From NCBI GenBank assembly GCA_005773095.1, contig SXHT01000146.1, forward strand, positions 1 to 15,835: 15,835 bases of DNA, given 5' to 3'. Numbering within the stretch: position 1 is the stretch's first letter; each line of letters begins with the position of its first letter. The notes beneath the pieces were generated by a model. That model did not search any database. It saw nothing but the letters and a program-made list of their open reading frames with translations, and was not told the origin of the DNA. This DNA is from Planctomycetaceae bacterium. Lineage in GTDB: Bacteria > Planctomycetota > Planctomycetia > Pirellulales > PALSA-1355. Positions 1-6,700 of the stretch are shown one piece after another. Position numbers and translations under genes: made by a program.

Positions 1-134
1 AGTGCCGAAAGCGGATAGTAGATCATGGGCTTGTCGTACACCGGCAGTAGCTTCTTGCTCACCGCCCGCGTGATCGGGTGGAGCCGAGTGCCGGAGCCGC
101 CGGCGAGGATAATTCCTTTAAGCGTCGTGGCCAT
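1..134 (-). CDS. rmlA: Glucose-1-phosphate thymidylyltransferase, 5' end only
   Basis: This is the N-terminal 44 codons of a sugar-1-phosphate nucleotidyltransferase; the rest lies beyond the left edge. The family transfers dTMP from dTTP to glucose-1-phosphate, the first step of dTDP-rhamnose synthesis for surface polysaccharides. The translation from the ATG at 134 shows the nucleotide-binding signature GGSGTRLHPIT (residues 12-22), with R17 as the likely catalytic arginine. The segment VSKKLLPVYDKPMIYYPLS (25-43) follows, nearly the textbook RmlA sequence, with a lysine where glutamine is usual at residue 28. The match to RmlA rather than RmlA-like GlmU or GalU proteins rests on the YDKPMIYYPLS block. 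The gene is divergent from mqnD, with about 106 bases between the two starts. No clear Shine-Dalgarno site precedes it, which is common in planctomycetes. Confidence 0.9.
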   Translation of the reverse strand, partial: MATTLKGIILAGGSGTRLHPITRAVSKKLLPVYDKPMIYYPLSA

Positions 135-157
135 GAGTCAGCCGAGGTCGTGGCGAA

Positions 158-187
158 TTGACGATCCGTGGAGATCACCCGTATGAT
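158..187 (+). promoter_or_regulatory. Sigma70-type promoter for mqnD
   Basis: TTGACG at 158-163 and TATGAT at 182-187 each match the sigma70 consensus at five of six positions and are 18 bases apart. Transcription would start near 194, giving a leader of about 45 bases before the mqnD start at 241. The site lies in the divergent rmlA-mqnD gap, the expected place. Found by reading only. Confidence 0.5.
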
Positions 188-240
188 GCGTATACCTAAT
201 TTTCCCTGTCGTCCAAATCCCAATTTGCGTTTTGCCTCCG

Positions 241-1104
241 GTGACCATCCATAAAACACTCATTCGCGTCGGCCACAGTCCCGATCCGGATGATGCATTC
301 ATGTTCCATGCCCTGGCAAACGGCAAGATCGACACCGGGACGTACGAGTTTCGCCACGAACTGGTGGACATTGAGACGCTCAACCAACGGGCCCAATCGG
401 GCGATCTTGAGCTGACTGCTGTCAGCTTGCATGCATACGCTTACCTGAGCCACCTCTATATCTTGTGCTCCTGCGGCGCCAGCATCGGCGACGGCTACGG
501 GCCGATGGTGATCGCCCGAGAGCCGATGACGCTTGATCAGGCGCGCCGGAGCGTGCTTGCCGTGCCGGGCACGCTGACGACTGCATTTCTTGCGCTGCAA
601 CTGTGCCTTGGAAAGAGTTTGCATTACGTGGTGGTGCCGTTCGACGAAATCATTGAGGCCGTCGAGCGCGGCGAATATCGAGGGCAAGCGATCAAAGCAG
701 GTCTGATCATTCATGAGGGCCAGCTGACGTATGCGGACCGCGGATTGTCGCTCGTCGTGGATTTAGGCGTCTGGTGGCGGGAGCAGACGGGGCTGCCTCT
801 GCCGCTGGGCGCGAATGTGGTTCGCAAGGATCTTGGCGTTGAGACCATTCGCGAAGTGAACCGGTTGCTCAAGCAAAGCATTGAGTACGGCCTGGCCCAT
901 CGCCGCGAGGCGCTTGACTACGCGATGCGTTACGGCCGCGACCTCAACGCCGAGCGGGCGGACCGTTTTGTTGGCATGTACGTGAATGACTGGACGCTCG
1001 ACTTTGGCGAGCGCGGCCGCCAGGCCTGCCGGTCACTGCTCACAAGCGGCCACCGAGCGGGGATCATTCCCAAGCTGGTCGAGCCCGAGTTTATCGATGG
1101 CTGA
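241..1104 (+). CDS. mqnD: 1,4-dihydroxy-6-naphthoate synthase MqnD
   Basis: MqnD acts in the futalosine pathway of menaquinone synthesis, converting cyclic dehypoxanthinyl futalosine to 1,4-dihydroxy-6-naphthoate in the cytoplasm. The protein has the periplasmic-binding-protein-like fold of the MqnA/MqnD family. Visible signatures, counting from the GTG at 241, are HSPDPDDAFMF (12-22), GYGP (85-88), the PGTLTTA loop (109-115), and AGLIIHEG, whose H158 matches the family's proposed catalytic histidine. The later TGLPLPLGANVV also fits MqnD rather than MqnA. The length of 287 residues is normal. A TTG at 232 would add three residues; I prefer GTG because it sits next to the start of family similarity, but neither has a Shine-Dalgarno site. 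Other futalosine genes are not in the window. The next gene overlaps its last 8 bases, so the two are probably cotranscribed and translationally coupled. Confidence 0.9.
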   Translation: MTIHKTLIRVGHSPDPDDAFMFHALANGKIDTGTYEFRHELVDIETLNQRAQSGDLELTAVSLHAYAYLSHLYILCSCGASIGDGYGPMVIAREPMTLDQARRSVLAVPGTLTTAFLALQLCLGKSLHYVVVPFDEIIEAVERGEYRGQAIKAGLIIHEGQLTYADRGLSLVVDLGVWWREQTGLPLPLGANVVRKDLGVETIREVNRLLKQSIEYGLAHRREALDYAMRYGRDLNAERADRFVGMYVNDWTLDFGERGRQACRSLLTSGHRAGIIPKLVEPEFIDG

Positions 1105-1357
1105 TCCACCTCCCCGACCCGAGCGCCCGAGCTTACCCGCGACCGATGAGAAGCCGCGTCACGGCAGTTGGCTGATCGTGTTGGTCGCATTACTGATGGC
1201 GATCGGTGGTTTGGCAAGTCTGATGGTGATGCCGCTGGTGAGTTTTATGCCGGTGATCGTACTGGCGATCTTCGGTTTTGTCGCGCTGCACTATTTCATT
1301 TGGGGCTGGTGGCTGTCGAACAATGTGCGCGAGGAAGATGAAGAAGATTCGCCATAG
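1097..1357 (+). CDS. Small two-helix membrane protein
   Basis: A protein of 86 residues that I do not recognise as a named family. The N-terminal 25 residues are proline-rich and polar. Two hydrophobic helices follow, roughly at residues 26-44 and 47-68, separated by a very short turn. The end is a strongly acidic tail, VREEDEEDSP. The ATG at 1097 overlaps the mqnD stop as ATGGCTGA, a typical translational-coupling arrangement; an upstream in-frame start at 986 exists but would lie wholly inside mqnD. Codon use and hydrophobicity look like a real gene. Coupling to a menaquinone gene hints at a membrane role linked to respiration, but that is inference from position only. A hairpin follows the stop codon directly. 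Confidence 0.75.
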   Translation: MADPPPRPERPSLPATDEKPRHGSWLIVLVALLMAIGGLASLMVMPLVSFMPVIVLAIFGFVALHYFIWGWWLSNNVREEDEEDSP

Positions 1358-1379
1358 AGCCGCGACTGTTGGTCGCGCT
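1358..1379 (+). terminator. Hairpin after the small membrane protein gene
   Basis: CGCGAC at 1361-1366 pairs perfectly with GTCGCG at 1372-1377 around the five-base loop TGTTG. AG and CT outside can extend the stem past one bulged base. It begins right after the stop codon of the plus-strand gene and lies between two convergent transcription units, where a terminator is expected. No T-run follows, so it is not a classical intrinsic terminator. Confidence 0.35.
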
Positions 1380-1399
1380 GCCTTGGTTGTCGGTAGTCT

Positions 1400-1588
1400 T
1401 CACATTGAATCCCGTTTGCGTTCGTCGTCCTTAAGGCTCGCCAGATGAGCAATTGCCACCTTGGGCGAAATCGCCGGCACTCGTGACCTGGCAAAGTCCT
1501 TGTGATTGCGGGTAACGATGAAGTCTGCGCGTCCACTGACGGCTGCCGCAACCTGCATCGCATCCTCGAAGTCAGGCAAAATACGCCG
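1400..1588 (-). pseudogene. C-terminal remnant of a PIN-domain (VapC-like) toxin gene
   Basis: Read on the minus strand, the frame gives RRILPDFEDAMQVAAA, then ADFIVTRNHKDFARSRVPAISP, the typical C-terminal half of PIN-domain ribonucleases. These are toxins of VapBC-type toxin-antitoxin pairs that cleave RNA with clustered acidic residues; the aspartates in PDFED and ADFIVTRN are at conserved places. Only about 62 of the usual 130 or so residues are present. The N-terminal half with the first catalytic aspartate is missing: upstream of 1588 the frame runs into the 3' end of the thioredoxin-fold gene, where it encodes nothing PIN-like. The last 17 or so bases of that gene are shared. No antitoxin gene is visible. 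I read this as a decayed fragment joined to the neighbour by deletion or recombination, not a working toxin. Confidence 0.7.
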
Positions 1589-2150
1589 GTTGGTTGCCAG
1601 CTTTCCATTTGATGTTGCAGCCGATGCTTGGCTGCTGATCGGCCGGCACTGGCTTGCCTGCGAGCACCGCATCGAGCGCGGCGCGCAGATCCTTGCCCGT
1701 CACGGGAATTCCGGAGTCAGGCCGGCTGCTGTCCATCTGCCCTCGATAGACAAGCTTGTGATTCTTGTCGAACACGTAAAAATCGGGCGTGCATGCCGCG
1801 GAGTAGGCTTTGGCAACTTCCTGCCTGTCGTCGAACAAGTAGGGGAACGTGTAGCCTTGTTTTTCAGCTTCATGCACCATCTGTTCGGGGGAGTCGGCCG
1901 GATAGTTGGCCACATCGTTGGAACTAATCGCCACGACGCCCACTCCCTTGGCTTGATACTCGCGAGCTAATGGGGCAAACGCCGGCGCCACGTGTTTCAC
2001 AAAGGGGCAATGGTTGCAGAGGAATGCCACGAGCAGTGCAGGCGCGCCTGTGAAATCGTCGAGTGAGACGGTTTCTCCATCGACGTTCGGAAGCGAAAAC
2101 GCCGCCGCTTGCGTGCCTAACGGAAGCATCGTGCTGGCAGTACGGGCCAT
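1572..2150 (-). CDS. Thioredoxin-fold protein (redoxin/AhpC-TSA type) with CNHC motif
   Basis: A 192-residue protein of the thioredoxin superfamily. The motif FLCNHCPFVKH has C45 and C48 in CxxC spacing, at the usual place after the first strand. The cis-proline region is seen in ACTPDFYVFD, and the end GCNIKWKAGN is typical of a widespread subfamily annotated as thioredoxin family or peroxiredoxin-like. No signal peptide is seen, so it is likely cytoplasmic. It could reduce disulfides or peroxides; the substrate is not known from the sequence. The ATG at 2150 is well supported: the minus-strand leader has AGGAGA 7 bases upstream. The C-terminus appears complete even though the PIN remnant overlaps its last codons. 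It is divergent from the DUF309 gene. Confidence 0.88.
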   Translation of the reverse strand: MARTASTMLPLGTQAAAFSLPNVDGETVSLDDFTGAPALLVAFLCNHCPFVKHVAPAFAPLAREYQAKGVGVVAISSNDVANYPADSPEQMVHEAEKQGYTFPYLFDDRQEVAKAYSAACTPDFYVFDKNHKLVYRGQMDSSRPDSGIPVTGKDLRAALDAVLAGKPVPADQQPSIGCNIKWKAGNQPAYFA

Positions 2151-2157
2151 GAGTTGG

Positions 2158-2163
2158 TCTCCT
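2158..2163 (-). promoter_or_regulatory. Shine-Dalgarno site for the thioredoxin-fold gene
   Basis: AGGAGA on the minus strand lies 7 bases before the ATG at 2150 and fixes that start. It is worth noting because most genes in this window lack a clear ribosome binding site. Confidence 0.75.
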
Positions 2164-2328
2164 GTTCGGTGAGAGTGATTCGCACATTCTAGCCGATATC
2201 AAACGGATCGCGAGTACGTTGCGCCAGAGCGAGGGGGGATAATGAAGAGATTTGCGGAAGTTTGCCGCGCCGCCTCGCTGTTTCTCCCACTCTCCACGTC
2301 CCCCACTCCCCCACAGCTTTCCCGCTCA

Positions 2329-2357
2329 TGGTCATATTGCCGCATAAACCCTATAAT
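2329..2357 (+). promoter_or_regulatory. Promoter candidate for the DUF309 gene, possibly leaderless
   Basis: A perfect TATAAT lies at 2352-2357. Seventeen bases upstream, TGGTCA (2329-2334) matches the -35 consensus at four positions. The expected transcription start, about seven bases after the -10 box, falls at or next to the ATG at 2365, so the message may have no leader. No Shine-Dalgarno site is present, which agrees. Confidence 0.45.
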
Positions 2358-2364
2358 TCCTGAC

Positions 2365-2802
2365 ATGGCAGAATTCGAATATCACCCGTACTATCTGCAA
2401 GGCATCGAGTACTTTAACGAGTGCGATTTCTACGAAGCGCATGAGGTGTGGGAAGCGCTTTGGACGGACTACCAGGGTCCGTCGCGAAAGTTTTTCCAGG
2501 GACTGATCCAGGTGGCTGTGGGCCTACACCACTTTGGCAACGGCAATATCCATGGCGCGAAAAAGCTGTTTGCCACCAGCCGCAAGTACCTGGAACCTTA
2601 TCGGCCAGATCACATGGGCTGCAATCTGGAAAAGCTGCTCGCAGAAATGGATCGCTGTTTTGCCGAAGTGAATGCCGCAGACGAACAGTTTCCCGAGATT
2701 GAAATCGATCCTGAATTGATTCCAGAAATTCACCTCGATCCGCCGCCGCCAGTCGATTGGAAGAAAGACCATGTGCCGTTTGAAAGGTACCATGAGAAGT
2801 GA
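2365..2802 (+). CDS. DUF309 domain protein
   Basis: A 145-residue, all-helical cytoplasmic protein of the DUF309 family, whose function is not established. The family signature is clear: YFNECDFYEAHEVWEALW (residues 16-33), then RKFFQGLIQVAVGLHH (41-56) and GNIHGAKKLF. The histidines and glutamates in EAHEVWE and LHH are the conserved positions. The C-terminal third is acidic and proline-rich (PPPPVDW) and poorly conserved in the family as I know it. The reading frame is open upstream to an ATG at 2242, but that 41-residue extension has no family similarity, and a TATAAT box lies inside it. I therefore choose the ATG at 2365. The Lon-domain gene follows 76 bases later on the same strand and may share its message. 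Confidence 0.85.
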   Translation: MAEFEYHPYYLQGIEYFNECDFYEAHEVWEALWTDYQGPSRKFFQGLIQVAVGLHHFGNGNIHGAKKLFATSRKYLEPYRPDHMGCNLEKLLAEMDRCFAEVNAADEQFPEIEIDPELIPEIHLDPPPPVDWKKDHVPFERYHEK

Positions 2803-2878
2803 GAGCAGGGTGAGATGATGGGCGGATGGCAGGTTGTCCCGCCCTCCCGTCGTGTCGTCGTCCACTTTGGCCCCAAGC

Positions 2879-3577
2879 ATGCCCGACTCCGAAGATCTCA
2901 GTTTCGACGCCGACAACTTCTCCGGCAAGGCACGGCTCTTTCCCTTGCCGAACCTGGTGCTGTTTCCGCACGTCATGCAACCGCTGCATATTTTTGAGCC
3001 GCGCTATCGGGCGATGATGGAAGAGGCGATTGAGACGGACCAGCTCATGACGCTCGCCCTTTTTGCCCCGGGGTGGGAAAATAACTACGAAGGCCGGCCG
3101 CCGCTGTTGCCGATGGCGTGCCTCGGGCGCATCGCCACGCATCAGCGATTGCCAGACAATCGCTTCAATTTACTCCTCTTGGGACTCAAGCGCGTGCGGA
3201 TGGTGCGCGAGTTGCCGCCCGTCAAATTATTCCGTGAGGCGCAAGTCGAAATCTGCGAAGACATCTATTCCAGCGCCACCGCTCCCACGCGTGGAGGTTT
3301 GCAAAAGCAACTCGTTGATTCCTTCAAGAGCATTCTGCCGACGCTGGGGGAAGCGCAGCAGCAGGTCGACGAGCTGTTGGGCAACAACGTGCCGTTGGGC
3401 GTGCTGACCGACATCGTCAGCTACACGCTCGACCTGGGCAGGTCGCTCAAAGAGCAGCTCTTGCACGAGTGCAATGTCGACCGCCGCGCCGCCCTGCTCG
3501 TCGATTTTCTGCAGAAGGGGGGCAAAGTCCGCGCTCTGGGCCGCGCCGGCTTCCCCCCCGAGTTTAGCGTGAATTGA
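2879..3577 (+). CDS. Stand-alone Lon N-terminal (LON substrate-binding) domain protein
   Basis: A 232-residue protein consisting of the N-terminal substrate-recognition domain of Lon protease without the AAA+ and protease parts. The hallmark is RLFPLPNLVLFPHVMQPLHI (residues 19-38) with FEPRYR following, then a beta-rich section with LGRIATHQRLPDNRFNLLLLG, and a helical C-terminal half (about 140-215) containing VLTDIVSYTL. Such stand-alone proteins are widespread in bacteria and are annotated as LON peptidase substrate-binding domain proteins; their role is not firmly known, though binding of unfolded or substrate proteins is plausible. The ATG at 2879 lies just before the conserved region; a TTG at 2834 would add 15 residues of low complexity and is less likely. 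It has no Shine-Dalgarno site. It may be cotranscribed with the DUF309 gene. Confidence 0.88.
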   Translation: MPDSEDLSFDADNFSGKARLFPLPNLVLFPHVMQPLHIFEPRYRAMMEEAIETDQLMTLALFAPGWENNYEGRPPLLPMACLGRIATHQRLPDNRFNLLLLGLKRVRMVRELPPVKLFREAQVEICEDIYSSATAPTRGGLQKQLVDSFKSILPTLGEAQQQVDELLGNNVPLGVLTDIVSYTLDLGRSLKEQLLHECNVDRRAALLVDFLQKGGKVRALGRAGFPPEFSVN

Positions 3578-3738
3578 ACGTATTCGGGCAGCGGAGTCAG
3601 GAATGATTTACAGGGCGAACGATCGAGACGAACCTCAGAGAAAAGTCTGACACAGACCGGGGGGGGATCAAATCGAGTAGAATCGTCGATGCCTGACGAA
3701 TGTTTGATTAGTCCTCTCAACCGCCCGGAACCGCGTGC

Positions 3739-6700
3739 GTGTGGATCTTCGTCGCACTGCTGACTTTGCTCATCTTTGTCACGCTTGTGGGGCATGGCAT
3801 TTGGGTGTTGTTGGCGACAATCTTCGGGGGCGAAGCGTCGTCGCGCCGGCCTGCCCCGAAATCGTCCAGGAAACTTTGCCCGCGCTGCGAGTCGCACCTC
3901 GTTGCGGAAAAATGCGGAGTCTGCGATTGGCCGGCCGTCCTTCCGCGGGAGGCGCTGCGCGACTCGGCGCTGCGCGAAACTCTACACATTCTGGCGCGCT
4001 TCCGCGACAACAAACTCATTGACGGTGCAACCTTTGCTCGTGTTGCAGGGCTGCTCCGCGCAGAGCTCATTGGCCAGTCGCAACCAAAAACGGCCGCCCA
4101 GCCGGCGACGTCCACGCCTCAGGCGGTGGTTTCCAAGGATTCGACCGACGTCGCCGACGACGTGCCGACGCTCGAAGTGATGGCGCCGGCGATTCCGCAC
4201 CCCACGCTGAGAGCGATTCCTCCGGCGCTGTCCCCCGAGGAGCGGGTACGTCAGTATACGACTCGTCAGGTGCGGCTCGCTGCCGAGCCGAGTCCGCCGG
4301 CGCGCCACAAGCCTCCGCGGCGCCAGAGGACCGATCTGCTGGCCGCGTTCATGGAAGAGAAGAACATTCGCTGGGGTGAGTTGGTCGGCGGATTGATGAT
4401 CGTCGGTTGCTCGATTGCCCTGGTGATCAGTTTTTGGGCCAAGATCGCCGAGCGGCCGTTTCTCAAGTTCTTCGTATTCAATGGTGTGACGGCGGCCCTG
4501 TTTGGCCTCGGACTGTATTCGCAGCGGCGCTGGAAATTGCGGACCACCAGCGAAGCGCTGCTGATCACGGCATCGCTGTTGGTGCCGCTTAATTTCCTGG
4601 CCATCGCGGCGTTTGCTCGGGACGCAGCCGCTAGCGGCCTGCTGACGATCGTCGGCGAATTGATCTCGATCGCCCTGTTTGCCGTGTTACTCAGCAGTGC
4701 CGGAAAGATCGTCGTGCCTGGCGGAGCGTGGCCCTTGATGACGGGAACGCTCGCGCCGTCGATATTGATGTTGCTAGTCCGCCGGTTCGTCGGCCCGGAA
4801 AGCATGTCGCTCGCGGCGGAGCTGTTTGGCTGGACGATGGTGGGCGCGTACGCCGCGATCCATGCCTTTGCCGCCCGAAATTCGCACGCCGGGGAAGATC
4901 CATCGGCGGAATCAAGCGTTCCATCGGTCTTTAAATTGCTCGGTATTACGACATTCGCCACGTTTCTTGCGATGGCCTTGCTGATCGATCGCATGGGCGA
5001 TCTGTCGAAGGCGTTTCAAAGGTTTTCGCCCCTGGTTTGCGCCGCCGGTTTGACCCCCTTGGCCGTTGGCCTTTTCGTGTGGCAACGCTGGAATTTCGCC
5101 TTTGAGCGGTCTGCCTCGCCGTCAGAAGGCGCAACTTCCGCGATACCGACTTCCAACCCCATTGCGTATCGCACCGCGGGGCTAAGTATTGCGGTAGCCG
5201 GTGCGATGCTGCTCGTGGCCGGCGTCGTGATGGCCTGGCCCGAGCCGCTGCGTCTGGCGGCCACATCCGCGATCGCCGCAGCGACGCTCATTGCCGTGGC
5301 GTTTATGATGCGGTTGCCGCAAGCACATTTGGCGGCCATGCCGTGCCTGGTTCTCGGATATCTTGTGGTTTGGCACCGGCTGCGTGGCCATCTTTCCTGG
5401 CATGCGACGGATCCCGGGGAAACGTTCGGGGTCCTGGCTTCCGGCGAGAGTGGACAAGCGATGGTGCCGATGGTGCTGGCGCTTGCGGGCATTGCATGGG
5501 CGCTGCGCAAAATTCATCAAGCTGCGGACAGCCGGTTTCTCGCATGGGGCGCGATGGGCGTCGCGGCGCTGAGCATTGCCGCACTTACGTGGTTTGGCTT
5601 TGGCGTTGCAGGCGACCCGCTGCAGGTCGCGGCGTTCTACGGTCTGTATGCGCTCGCCGCTTATGCCGCGGCGGATCGATTCAAGAGCCCCGCCGCGCTT
5701 TGTGCCGGCGCGGGTCTGTTGTTTGCCGCCGTCGCTCAGGCCGTGGCGGTTAACTTCGCGTCACGCTACGAGCTCGCCTTGCCGTGGGCCACCGTTTTGC
5801 TTGTCGATGCCGGCCTGATGGCCGTTACGGCCACGGTTCTCACAAGAGTGGGGGGGTCGGTTCGACGTGATCAGTTCGCGCCAATGCTCCTCGCCGCCGT
5901 AGCATTGGTTTCGATCGGTGCGATGACGCTGCTTGCAGCGGCCGTTGCATTCGCGTCGCCATCGGCCGTCCTCTGCCCCCGGTTTTTCGCACTTGCGGCT
6001 ATTTGGTTTTTGATCGCCTGGACCGAGCGATCTGCATTTTGCTTTTCGGCATTCAAGGCGTGCCTTGCGGTGGCCGTTTGGTTTGGCGTGGCGAGCCGGC
6101 TGGAAGTCCGCGACTGGTTCCGCGCGTCGGTTCACCCCTGGCTTGATCCGTGGACCATCACGGCGGAGGGAATCGCGCTAACGCTATTTTGCTTGGGTTG
6201 GTTCGTGGTGCGCGGTTGGAGTTCCGCCCTTCGGCGGTTTGAGCCGCCTCAAGGCGGAACTCCGGCATCTCGTGTCGAAACCGCGCTCTTGCGATTGGTG
6301 CTCGTCGCCTGCACGGCCGTTGCCGTCTATGCCGCGCTGCCGGGCGTGGCCCAGGAACTTTCACCGCGGCTGGCGATGCCGGGCGCAACGTTTGCTACTC
6401 GGGTCGTGCCGCCGATTGCCGAATTTGAGATCGCCGGCATTCCACACGATCACGCGCGAGGATCGTTCGTCTGGATTTGGCTGGCGCTGGTGGTGATCGC
6501 GCTGGTGGTGGAGCTCGCCGTCCGGAACGCATCATGGAATATGCTCGCGGTGATGCTGGTCGCTTCGCTGGCGTGCCCGCTACTGGCAAGCGGATGGCAA
6601 GTCGACGTCGCGTCAGCTTCCGCGCTGCGATGGCTGGCCGCAGGATTCCTGCTGGTGACTTCGTCAATCATCTGGTACCGGCATCGGCTCTCGGCGATCG

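Noticed and set aside
196..714. A 172-codon minus-strand frame opposite mqnD
   Set aside because: The plus strand encodes clear MqnD motifs over the same bases; the antisense translation resembles nothing.
2242..2364. N-terminal extension of the DUF309 protein to an upstream ATG
   Set aside because: The 41 added residues have no similarity to the family, contain C-rich low-complexity DNA and cover a perfect TATAAT box.
2414..3142. A 242-codon minus-strand frame spanning the DUF309 and Lon-domain genes
   Set aside because: It overlaps two well-supported plus-strand genes and the translation has no family features.
3645..3657. Small hairpin GTCTG-ACA-CAGAC after the Lon-domain gene
   Set aside because: The stem is only 5 bp and is followed by a G-run, not a T-run, so a terminator call is not justified; the 161-base gap shows no other clear signal.
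3678..3683. TAGAAT as a -10 box for the giant gene
   Set aside because: No acceptable -35 hexamer lies 16-18 bases upstream; the nearest, CTGACA, is 25 bases away.
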